Of a DNA stretch of 15,786 nucleotides, positions 8,104 to 14,463 are shown piece after piece. This DNA is from an uncultured Clostridia bacterium. GTDB lineage: Bacteria; Bacillota; Clostridia; Oscillospirales; Ruminococcaceae. The stretch is taken from the NCBI GenBank assembly GCA_945931735.1, contig CAMEPN010000011.1, forward strand, positions 1-15,786, in the 5' to 3' direction. Made by a program: the position numbers and the translations under genes. Below the pieces are notes generated by a model. The model was not told where the DNA came from, ran no database searches, and was given only the letters and a program-made list of their open reading frames with translations. Position 1 is the first letter of the stretch; each line of letters starts with the position of its first letter.

Positions 8104-8996
8104 AGCTGAAACAGCCGCATCATCTGCTCGGCAACCCTTTGGTCAAGCGAAGATGACGCAACAAGAGCCTGAAATTCATCTGAGATAGTTTTCCTCTCAA
8201 AATCATCCTTCTGATCGTTTGCGCATATTTCGTCTTGATTAAGGATATTCAAGCTGATATTGTTTTTTATCTGTTCGGGAAGATATTCGGGATAGTTTAG
8301 ACTGAACACATAAGTATCGGTAACAAGGGTGCTTTGCTTTGAGGCATATACAACGGGAATATATTCTTCCTGCTTGATCTCGGAGCTTGATTTGTCCAGC
8401 ATAGCTTCCATAAGCGACTTATAAACATGGTTTTCGCTGACCTTGTTTGCAAGGAAATCCAGCGAGTGGTCTGTTTTATCCTTTATTCTCGAGGTGACGA
8501 TCTCCTGATCGGATATATCGACCTCTGCGGACGTCAGAACTGCTTCGGGGACATGGCGCTCAAACATACCCATGGTAACTTTTTTTCTCGTTTCGGAGAT
8601 ATCTACCGCGGCTTTGTCCAATTGAGATATGCGGTTTGAAAGCGCCTTGTCAAGTCCCTTGAAAATATGTCTGTACTGCCCTTTTACGCGGTTATAATCG
8701 CTTTCCATGCGCTCTTGGGTCTTTGCCAATGTTTTGCCGTATTCCAGAAGCAGAGCCAGCTTCGCCTGCATTTCCGTATAGCATACGGAAAGCTTCATCG
8801 AAATCTGTGAGTGGATAAGATTGTAAAAACCCTTGTCGACGTTTTCGCATATTTTATTTGCCGACTGCTTCTCTGACGCAATAACGGCTGCCTGCATTGC
8901 GACTACTGCGGCGGTCGTTGCAGTGAGATGCTGCGACACGGTCGATACTGATTCCGCCATGGGGTTTGTATCTACTACAATATTAAAATCAGCCAT
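8091..8996 (-). CDS. Helical protein of unknown family, paralogue of the next operon gene (copy A)
   Basis: A 301-residue protein with no family I can name. After a short beta-like start (MADFNIVVDTNPM) there is an Ala/Val/Thr-rich helix (about 24-45), then KGFYNLIHSQIS (55-66), a long helical, coiled-coil-prone region (about 75-140, with ALLLEYGKTL and GLDKALSNRISQLDK) and EEYIPVVYAS (210-219). These landmarks match copy B in order, but copy A lacks the roughly 40-residue Ser-rich N-terminal extension. No signal peptide or clear membrane segment is present. The ATG lies 6 nt after the stop of the large membrane protein gene, with GGGGAG inside that gene's end serving as ribosome site. Possible roles are a scaffold or adaptor at the membrane with the SPFH protein; this rests on context only. 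Confidence 0.88.
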   Translation of the reverse strand: MADFNIVVDTNPMAESVSTVSQHLTATTAAVVAMQAAVIASEKQSANKICENVDKGFYNLIHSQISMKLSVCYTEMQAKLALLLEYGKTLAKTQERMESDYNRVKGQYRHIFKGLDKALSNRISQLDKAAVDISETRKKVTMGMFERHVPEAVLTSAEVDISDQEIVTSRIKDKTDHSLDFLANKVSENHVYKSLMEAMLDKSSSEIKQEEYIPVVYASKQSTLVTDTYVFSLNYPEYLPEQIKNNISLNILNQDEICANDQKDDFERKTISDEFQALVASSSLDQRVAEQMMRLFQLGGC

Positions 8997-9002
8997 AATT
9001 TG

Positions 9003-10907
9003 TCACTCCCCGCATTCAACAGCAGCCGCGTCGGTTTTTTCAAGACTTACCACGTTAGGCTGTCCGATAGCGCCGTTTACTTTCTGCACCAGATCTGTCT
9101 GTATGCTGTCGAAAACTTCCGGATTTATCATAGGCTCGGGAAGAAGTACGGCATTGTCGGCAACATATGGGCTTACTCCGACAAGATTTCTGCGGCGTCT
9201 GTCAAGGGCGTGAAGATCGGAGAACGCAACCGCCGTTTCATGCGCCATAGAATCTCTGAGCGAGCCTTCGTAGTATTCGATATATTCGAATTGCCGCGTG
9301 CTTTCGTCTATGCTGTCATTTATCCTGTCCATAAATTCCGCAAACGCTTCCTGCTGCTGATTGCACTGCGAAGCCTGAGCCTCGAAGCCTGCGATCATTT
9401 CCGCCTGAGCCTCGGTTTCCTTTACCTCGCTGTCGTCAGTGCTGCCGCTCTGTTTCATTGCGGAGCTGGTATTGATAAGAGATTGATACATATTATATGC
9501 GTTCATGTAATCCGCATAGGTTTCGCGCATATGAGTAATAAGCTCGTCTGCTGTCTTGCGGTTATCTCTGAAATAATTGCCGATCTCTGTTTTCCATCTG
9601 TCGACATACATTCTCTTCTGATCGTCAATGTTATTGTATATCTTCATTCTCTCGATCTTGTTTTCTTCCATAAGCGCGGCGATGACCGGCATGAAGATCT
9701 CTTCATCTATCTGATGCATACCGAACGGCATTGATGTTCTTGAGCCGTCCTCGGCTATCCAGCTGTCTGAAAACAGCTCGTACTTGACGACGGAGCTTGC
9801 TTTAAGAGCAAACGGGGAATAGTCGTTTGCCGCGGTATGGTAGTCGAAGATGTTTTCGGAGCGCACTCTTTCGATCTCCTCTGCTTCAAGCGTAGGGGAA
9901 TACTGGGTAAATCCCGCCTTGAGCACCAGATTGAATATCGAAGAGGTATAATTGGTAAGCTTGCTCTGAGATGACAGCTTGGTTTTGGTAAGAAGCTGTA
10001 CGGAATCGGCAAGGCGCCTCATAAGGCGCTTTATGTATTCGTTGCTGTCCGAATCTCCGGTGTTCTTTATCTGATCCTTAAGCGCGTTAAGCGAAGCGAA
10101 CTTAGCAAGGCGGTCGTCGAAGGATACATCGAATACCTTTACAACATTATGAGAGCCGGTGTCAGTGGTGGAATAATCGCGGAGATATTCTGCGTCTTTG
10201 CTGCCGGGGCTTATGACAGGGATCCTTACGGAAGCGTTGTTGCTGTCACCGAGGAGATAGCTTATATTTCTGACCTGCCTGTCTATGCTGCCCATATAAT
10301 CATACAGGGTGATGTTCTGGATAGAGGTAGAATAATCCGAGGTATTGACCGTTTCCGTCATAGTATTGTCTTCCACGACCGGCAGCTTATCCAGCGTGTC
10401 GGACAGCTGCTGAACAGAGCTTTGGAAGTCGTCGGGCTGATTTAGTACGGTAAGGTTAAAATCGGTCTCCTCGACAGAACCGGTGTGATCCAGAACGATG
10501 CTCTTGTCCTCAAACGGAACTCTTGTTGCAACGGGAACATACACAACGCCGATTTTATTGACCTTGTACTCTCTGCGAATATTCCTGTATCTTTCGTCGC
10601 ACTGAATAATAAGTCCATCGAACCTTTCGACCTCGTCTTTGCATTTGAAGTACTTTACGAGATACACGATGCCGATTACGATCGTAACAATAAGGAAAAA
10701 CAGCGCGAACATTACGATCGCAATGGTCTTTGACTTGTTTCTGACAGCGATCATCTCATCGCGCTGCCTGATGAGGTCGGCTTTGTTCTGTTCCTCCGCG
10801 ATTTCCGCGGCAACAATGGTTTCGGCGGCAGCCTTATAGTAATCAAACAGGATTTTTGCTTGATCCTGATAAATATTAGAAGATTCCTTGAAGATCTTGC
10901 CCGTCAT
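9003..10907 (-). CDS. Large single-pass membrane protein with long helical regions, unknown family
   Basis: A 634-residue protein of unknown function. Residues 1-58 form a charged amphipathic helix; one clear membrane segment follows (about 61-85, TIAIVMFALFFLIVTIVIGIV). After it come a charged helix (86-115) and VNKIGVVYVPVATRVPFED (116-134), whose YVPV resembles the YIPV motif of the two downstream paralogues. The rest (150-634) is hydrophilic and mostly helical, with charged coiled-coil-prone stretches around 420-480 and 500-570 and a proline-containing tail. Basic residues flank the membrane segment on both sides, so topology is not decided; there is no cleavable signal or lipobox. The gap to the upstream gene is 16 nt, with AGAGGAA as a moderate ribosome site. 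It may be the membrane anchor of the operon's complex (inference from order and motif sharing). Confidence 0.87.
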   Translation of the reverse strand: MTGKIFKESSNIYQDQAKILFDYYKAAAETIVAAEIAEEQNKADLIRQRDEMIAVRNKSKTIAIVMFALFFLIVTIVIGIVYLVKYFKCKDEVERFDGLIIQCDERYRNIRREYKVNKIGVVYVPVATRVPFEDKSIVLDHTGSVEETDFNLTVLNQPDDFQSSVQQLSDTLDKLPVVEDNTMTETVNTSDYSTSIQNITLYDYMGSIDRQVRNISYLLGDSNNASVRIPVISPGSKDAEYLRDYSTTDTGSHNVVKVFDVSFDDRLAKFASLNALKDQIKNTGDSDSNEYIKRLMRRLADSVQLLTKTKLSSQSKLTNYTSSIFNLVLKAGFTQYSPTLEAEEIERVRSENIFDYHTAANDYSPFALKASSVVKYELFSDSWIAEDGSRTSMPFGMHQIDEEIFMPVIAALMEENKIERMKIYNNIDDQKRMYVDRWKTEIGNYFRDNRKTADELITHMRETYADYMNAYNMYQSLINTSSAMKQSGSTDDSEVKETEAQAEMIAGFEAQASQCNQQQEAFAEFMDRINDSIDESTRQFEYIEYYEGSLRDSMAHETAVAFSDLHALDRRRRNLVGVSPYVADNAVLLPEPMINPEVFDSIQTDLVQKVNGAIGQPNVVSLEKTDAAAVECGE

Positions 10908-10923
10908 ATCATTTTCCTCTTTC

Positions 10924-11634
10924 TTAACGCATATTTTTCCGTTCTCTGTAAAGAGCGTCGAAATTTCTGAATTTGCTTTCTAACGAGTCTGTGGAGCCTT
11001 TTTCTTCGGAAGCGAAATAGCTGTCCATAATAATGCTGTCCAGAACAGCGAGCATTCTGCGTTCGATATCATGCGCGTCGTCTGTATTGCCCGGAGAAAG
11101 GTACTGCATATCATCAGCAATTTTTTCCGCGCCGGCGCGTATGCTGCTGCCCTTATCAAGTCCGGCGGCAATCGCCGCAAGCTTGCGCGATCTGCTTCTT
11201 AACTCCATAACGGGCGATTTCTTGATTTCCTCGTCACGAAGAGAGGATTCTATATGGTCTTTTGTGACGATTGCCATGAGGAGCCATACAACAAAAACAA
11301 ATACTGCAACGCTCTGAATTACTATCGCGACGCTGAGCGGAATAAGGGTAAACGCAAGGGCGATGTCCGCGATAGAGATAATGCCGTATATCGTTAAGCC
11401 CTTGTAGTATACGGCTCCGCTTGCGGCGATTGTTGCTACCCCGCCCTTAAACGAGCCGAATACGATCGGCAGAAATACAGCGAGATAAAGCAGAGAAACA
11501 CTGACGCAGGAAAAAATATATTCCCCCCGGAAGTATACGAACAGCGGGCTGAGCATAACGAATGCAAAAGCCAGAACAGCTATTCCCAGTATAAACAGTA
11601 TCAGACCGACAGCAAAATATTCACGCTTTTTCAT
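10924..11634 (-). CDS. Small polytopic membrane protein with helical cytosolic tail, unknown family
   Basis: This 236-residue protein has about four membrane segments in its first half (near 7-29, 39-60, 80-99 and 100-123). Behind them is a hydrophilic, largely helical tail (about 125-236) rich in charged residues (DHIESSLRDEEIKK, ELRSRSRKLAAI, LESKFRNFDALYRERKN), probably cytosolic by the positive-inside rule. I do not recognise a named family. It starts 15 nt after the SPFH gene, with GGGAGG just before the ATG. SPFH proteins of the YdjI type work with small membrane partners (YdjG/YdjH in Bacillus subtilis); this gene is in the corresponding position, though I cannot show homology. A role in docking the SPFH protein to the membrane is therefore a guess from context. 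Confidence 0.88.
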   Translation of the reverse strand: MKKREYFAVGLILFILGIAVLAFAFVMLSPLFVYFRGEYIFSCVSVSLLYLAVFLPIVFGSFKGGVATIAASGAVYYKGLTIYGIISIADIALAFTLIPLSVAIVIQSVAVFVFVVWLLMAIVTKDHIESSLRDEEIKKSPVMELRSRSRKLAAIAAGLDKGSSIRAGAEKIADDMQYLSPGNTDDAHDIERRMLAVLDSIIMDSYFASEEKGSTDSLESKFRNFDALYRERKNMR

Positions 11635-11649
11635 AATGCCTCCCAGCTG

Positions 11650-12837
11650 TTATTGCAGCTTATTGCCGCATATAGGGCAGAACTTAACACCGAACTGAAC
11701 AGGGTTATGGCACTTGGAGCAGACATTGTCCGAAACGTTATTCGTTGTAAGGACAGAGCCGCAGGTCACACATCTTGTTGATTTGGGCGAATTATCCGCT
11801 CCGCACATCGGGCAGGGATTGTATTTGTTTCCGCAGTGGGGGCAAAAAGCGGAGTCCGCCGAGAATTTCTTGCTGCAATTCGAGCAGAAAATTTCCTTAC
11901 GAACTATTCTTTGATTTGGAGCGGCGCCGAAATTCTGACCCGCTTGGTTTTGCCCGTAAAATTGATATTGATTTTGAGGGGGCGTTTGCATCATCGCGCC
12001 GCCCATAGTGTTATTGCCCGAAAAAGCGCCTGTCATCATTGCAACGCCGAGTATACCCATCGAGGAACCGCTGTTGACGGCGTTTCCCGCAACATCAAAG
12101 GACTGCTTCTGCTGCCATGTATATCCCGCGATAGCCTGTGCGGAGCGGTCGGACATTGCCTCGGAGATCTTTCTTCCCTCCTGCGTAGAGGTGTCGAGAT
12201 TGACCTCCGTTATATAAAAGCCCTCGAGGTTGAAGCCGTATTCCTCCCAAAATTCCGACATCGGCTGCTTGATGAATTTGGACAGATCGTCCAGATGCAT
12301 GGCTATGCTGTTTATACCGACGCGATTTGCGTTCATGAATGCAATTATTGAAGAATTTGTTTTGGCTATCATTGCGCCTTTGAAATGATCCGTAAGCTCT
12401 TTTGCCGTGAAGCTCTGCATCGTACCGACCAATTTCACGAGAAAACGCTCTGCGTCAGTTACTTTAAGACCGTATCTTCCCTTTGCGATAAGCGGAAGCA
12501 TCTGTCCGTAATCGGGGTCCATAAACCTCATGGTAGTTGTCGTCCAGTCTATGTTGAGCGGCGCTGTCTTGTTTACGAACCACACCTCCGCCATGAAAGG
12601 ATTTCTGCCTCCAAAGGGTATACCGAACAGATTTCTCAGCAAAGGAAGATTTTGGGTGGAGAGAGTATGCGAGCCGGGTCCGAATTTGCCGAGTATTTGC
12701 CCCTTCGAGAAAAAAACCGCCTCCTGCGACTCATGCACGATAAGCTGAGTGCCTGTGCTCAGATTGCTCTGCGGGAAACGGTGAGCAAATTCGGCGTTGT
12801 TTTGGGGTGACCATTCGACCATATCAATGAAAGCCAT
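11650..12837 (-). CDS. SPFH (band 7) domain protein with three C-terminal zinc ribbons, YdjI/COG4260-like
   Basis: A membrane-scaffold type protein and the head of the six-gene operon. Residues about 25-220 carry the YdjI-type SPFH domain (LIVHESQEAVFFSKGQILGKFGPGSHTLST, NPFMAEVWFVNK, RYGLKVTDAERFLVKLVG, GFYITEVNLDT). A Gly/Met/Ala and Asn/Gln-rich low-complexity linker follows (about 255-310). Then come six CxxC pairs (C318/C321, C332/C335, C342/C345, C356/C359, C373/C376, C387/C390), which make three zinc-ribbon modules. There is no N-terminal membrane anchor. In B. subtilis the homologue YdjI acts with membrane proteins YdjG/YdjH to bring PspA to the membrane under envelope stress; here no pspA is seen, and different partners follow. 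The start has AGGAGG 7 nt upstream and the gene lies about 97 nt from a perfect promoter. Domain calls are confident; the pathway is inferred. Confidence 0.93.
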   Translation of the reverse strand: MAFIDMVEWSPQNNAEFAHRFPQSNLSTGTQLIVHESQEAVFFSKGQILGKFGPGSHTLSTQNLPLLRNLFGIPFGGRNPFMAEVWFVNKTAPLNIDWTTTTMRFMDPDYGQMLPLIAKGRYGLKVTDAERFLVKLVGTMQSFTAKELTDHFKGAMIAKTNSSIIAFMNANRVGINSIAMHLDDLSKFIKQPMSEFWEEYGFNLEGFYITEVNLDTSTQEGRKISEAMSDRSAQAIAGYTWQQKQSFDVAGNAVNSGSSMGILGVAMMTGAFSGNNTMGGAMMQTPPQNQYQFYGQNQAGQNFGAAPNQRIVRKEIFCSNCSKKFSADSAFCPHCGNKYNPCPMCGADNSPKSTRCVTCGSVLTTNNVSDNVCSKCHNPVQFGVKFCPICGNKLQ

Positions 12838-12839
12838 AA

Positions 12840-12905
12840 TTATTCCTCCTCATAACATAGAAAAAAGGCAGAATTGATTGCCCTGAGTTTTTTCACATTT
12901 TTCAT
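12840..12905 (-). other. Possible leader ORF (21 codons) in front of the SPFH gene
   Basis: Within the predicted leader an ATG at 12905 opens a 21-codon frame (beginning MKNVKKLRAI, ending FFLCYEEE) whose TAA stops 2 nt before the SPFH ATG. The SPFH ribosome site AGGAGG lies inside its last codons. A weak 6-bp stem around GGCA/TGCC (12865-12870 with 12879-12884) followed by a U run (12861-12864 and on) lies in the same stretch, resembling an attenuator. No ribosome site is seen before the small ORF, so chance is quite possible. Confidence 0.25.
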
Positions 12906-12940
12906 GGTTTTAATATAAAAAATGCTGTATTTCGACCTTT

Positions 12941-12969
12941 ATTATACTGCTTTTTACTGATATTGTCAA
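12941..12969 (-). promoter_or_regulatory. Perfect-consensus SigA promoter of the six-gene SPFH operon
   Basis: On the minus strand TTGACA (12964-12969) and TATAAT (12941-12946) are separated by exactly 17 nt. Transcription should begin near 12934, giving a leader of about 97 nt before the ATG at 12837. A match to both hexamers with ideal spacing predicts strong, housekeeping-sigma-driven expression unless a repressor or leader element limits it. Confidence 0.9.
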
Positions 12970-13110
12970 TAGTTTTGGCATATAATTCTTGATATTTTAC
13001 GGCAAAATAAATGTTGATTTTTGCTTGAAAATAAGAGCTTTTTTGGGAACAATTTTCATTGTTGATTTGGAATGTTTACGGCGAATGTCATTTTGTTGAT
13101 AACCGCATAT
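12970..13110. other. A/T-rich intergenic spacer upstream of the SPFH promoter
   Basis: Between the operon promoter and the tRNA terminator lies about 140 nt of A/T-rich sequence without a convincing ORF or RNA gene. The only structure I see is a short dyad AACAAT-TTTC-ATTGTT (13048-13063), about 80 nt upstream of the -35, which could be a regulator site but is short enough to be chance. Confidence 0.5.
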
Positions 13111-13144
13111 AAAAAGAAATCCCCTCTGCTTTCGCAAAGGGGAT
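13111..13144 (-). terminator. Intrinsic terminator of the tRNA-Thr transcript
   Basis: Read leftwards, an 11-bp stem (ATCCCCTTTGC with GCAGAGGGGAT, one G-U pair) closed by a GAAA tetraloop is followed by TTCTTTTT. It lies about 8 nt after the tRNA 3' end and isolates the tRNA from the SPFH operon promoter. Confidence 0.95.
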
Positions 13145-13151
13145 CATCTTT

Positions 13152-13227
13152 TGGAGCTGCTAATCAGATTCGAACTGATGACCTCATCCTTACCAAGGAT
13201 GTGCTCTACCAACTGAGCTATAGCAGC
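13152..13227 (-). tRNA. tRNA-Thr, anticodon GGU, with encoded CCA
   Basis: The minus strand folds into a standard cloverleaf: 7-bp acceptor GCTGCTA/TAGCAGC, D arm with GCTCAGTTGGTAGAGC, anticodon stem CATCC/GGATG around loop TTGGTAA (anticodon GGT at loop positions 3-5) and T arm with GTTCGAATC. Discriminator T is followed by encoded CCA (13152-13154). It reads ACC and ACU threonine codons. It has its own promoter and terminator, so it is a monocistronic unit. Confidence 0.97.
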
Positions 13228-13242
13228 TTCACAACATAAAAG

Positions 13243-13293
13243 ATTATACCACAATAAATTTGATTTGTCAATACCTTTTTTAAAAAATTTTTT
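13243..13293 (-). promoter_or_regulatory. Perfect SigA promoter with A-tract UP-like element for tRNA-Thr
   Basis: Minus-strand TTGACA (13266-13271) and TATAAT (13243-13248) are 17 nt apart, starting transcription near 13236, about 9 nt before the tRNA. Just upstream (13276-13293) lies AAAAAATTTTTTAAAAAA, in the position of an UP element. Such a combination is expected for a stable-RNA gene. The same A/T block follows the mnmM stop directly and lacks a G+C stem, so it is not a terminator. Confidence 0.92.
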
Positions 13294-13295
13294 AT

Positions 13296-13871
13296 TTACA
13301 TATCTTTAAGAATGATAACGGGGATAGGCGGGCAGTTTGTCCTGTTCACGAACGGCATTTCTATGACGGTGTATTTTTTGCTGTCGATCGTCGGGAGGAA
13401 CTCAAGCAGCGCGTCGCGCTCCTCGAAGCCGGTTTCTCTGCCGTAGTAGATTATCAGCGTCATTATCCCGCCGCTTTTCAGCAGACGAAGCCCCTGCTCT
13501 ATCGCGGCGATCGAGCTTGTTTTGTCGGTGAAAATATTATGGTCGCCGCCGGGGAGCCACCCGAAATTGAAGGTTATGCAGGACACTGTGCCCTCGGCGA
13601 AAAGGCTGCCCATCTCGCTGTGGCTTTTCAGCAGCACATCGGCGCGGTGGGAAACGCCGTTCTGCTCGAGCAGCGCACGCGTGCTGTCCACTGCATCCTG
13701 CTGGATATCGAACGCGGTGACGTGACCGCTGTCGCCGACGAGCTGCGAAAGGAGCAGCGTGTCGTTTCCGCGGCCGGCTGTGGCGTCGATGCAGATGTCG
13801 CCCTCGCGGACGGACTCGGTAATAATGCGGCGGATTATGTTCAGCGCGCTGAACGACGGTCTGTTATCCAT
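13296..13871 (-). CDS. mnmM: tRNA 5-aminomethyl-2-thiouridine methyltransferase (MnmM/YtqB family)
   Basis: A SAM-dependent methyltransferase of the YtqB family, shown in Bacillus to methylate the wobble uridine of tRNA (nm5s2U to mnm5s2U). At 191 residues it is the usual size. The SAM-binding motif I is DATAGRGNDT (29-38), the acidic end of beta 2 is FDIQQDAV (54-61), and the family's diagnostic motif reads FNFGWLPGGDH (101-111). The C-terminal strand carries PFVNRTNCPPIPVI (173-186). The ATG at 13871 overlaps the end of the upstream CBS gene by 8 nt, so the two are co-transcribed and probably coupled; GGAGCGG about 7 nt before is an acceptable ribosome site. No stem-loop terminator follows, so some transcription may continue into the tRNA. 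Older annotation would call it rRNA methylase. Confidence 0.9.
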   Translation of the reverse strand: MDNRPSFSALNIIRRIITESVREGDICIDATAGRGNDTLLLSQLVGDSGHVTAFDIQQDAVDSTRALLEQNGVSHRADVLLKSHSEMGSLFAEGTVSCITFNFGWLPGGDHNIFTDKTSSIAAIEQGLRLLKSGGIMTLIIYYGRETGFEERDALLEFLPTIDSKKYTVIEMPFVNRTNCPPIPVIILKDM

Positions 13872-14289
13872 TGCGTTCCGCTCCGTTTCCGATATATTCG
13901 TCGATGAAATAGCGTATTATTTTCTGCCGCGTAACTATCCCCACGAAAAAATCGCGGTCATCCACTACGGGAATAAAGCTCTGATTTATCGAGCGCTCAA
14001 AAAGCTCGTTCATGGAGATGTTGACATGGACGCAGGGATTAAAGCCCGGGCGGACGATGTCGCTTATCAGCATTTTTTCCTTGTCCTTCATGCTGTTGTT
14101 TTCGCTGTCGATAAGGCTGCGCAGAAAGTCGCCCTCGGTCACCGTTCCGTAATATGTATTATCCCGCGTCAGCACGGGGATCGCGGTGTAGCCGTGCGCT
14201 CGGAATTTTTCAAGACCCTGACGGATAGTATTGTCGCTGTAAATATATGCCACCTGCATTTTGGGCATTATCATTGAGATTATGTTCAT
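13864..14289 (-). CDS. Protein with two CBS domains (stand-alone CBS pair)
   Basis: A 141-residue protein made almost only of a CBS pair (about 5-60 and 78-131), the module that senses adenosine nucleotides or similar ligands in larger proteins. Each repeat shows the usual pattern: YTAIPVLTRDNTYYGTVTEGDFLR (34-57) and QSFIPVVDDRDFFVGIVTRQKI (103-124). Stand-alone pairs bind AMP, ATP, c-di-AMP or Mg-ATP in different bacteria; the ligand cannot be told from sequence. A longer frame begins at 14343, but the ATG at 14289 has GGGAGG just upstream, lies about 36 nt after the predicted transcription start, and opens with the domain itself. It shares a transcript with mnmM, overlapping it by 8 nt; I see no established functional link between the two. 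Confidence 0.92.
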   Translation of the reverse strand: MNIISMIMPKMQVAYIYSDNTIRQGLEKFRAHGYTAIPVLTRDNTYYGTVTEGDFLRSLIDSENNSMKDKEKMLISDIVRPGFNPCVHVNISMNELFERSINQSFIPVVDDRDFFVGIVTRQKIIRYFIDEYIGNGAERNG

Positions 14290-14331
14290 ATGTTCCTCCC
14301 GAAAAACGAAAGAAATTGGTTTTATAGATTT

Positions 14332-14360
14332 ATCATACCACATAGCGTCCGTAAAGTCAA
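14332..14360 (-). promoter_or_regulatory. Extended -10 SigA promoter of the CBS-mnmM operon
   Basis: Minus-strand TTGACT (14355-14360), a 17-nt spacer and TATGAT (14332-14337) preceded by TGG, forming an extended -10. Predicted start near 14325, about 36 nt before the CBS ATG. Confidence 0.85.
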
Positions 14361-14398
14361 TGATTGCGGTGTGAGATTTTTAAGAAAACACGCGGGGC

Positions 14399-14435
14399 AA
14401 AAAAGGTCACCCTCACAGATAAGTGAGAGCGACCT
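14399..14435 (-). terminator. Intrinsic terminator of the SDR gene
   Basis: Read leftwards, AGGTCGCTCTCAC pairs with GTGAGGGTGACCT over 13 bp (two G-U pairs) around a TTATCT loop, followed by TTTTT. It lies about 28 nt after the SDR stop and separates it from the CBS promoter. Confidence 0.94.
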
Positions 14436-14463
14436 GTAAATTATTATATTATTTGACAGCTTA

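Noticed and set aside
12963..12986. Plus-strand TATAAT at 12981-12986 as a divergent promoter
   Set aside because: The only -35-like hexamer is 12 nt upstream, too close, and no plus-strand gene lies downstream.
13152..13227. tRNA-Thr as a proven attachment site of an island
   Set aside because: No second copy of the tRNA 3' end was seen near the other edge of the operon and there is no integrase, so no att site is annotated.
13276..13293. T6A6T6 block as terminator of mnmM
   Set aside because: It has no G+C stem; it fits better as the UP-like element of the tRNA promoter.
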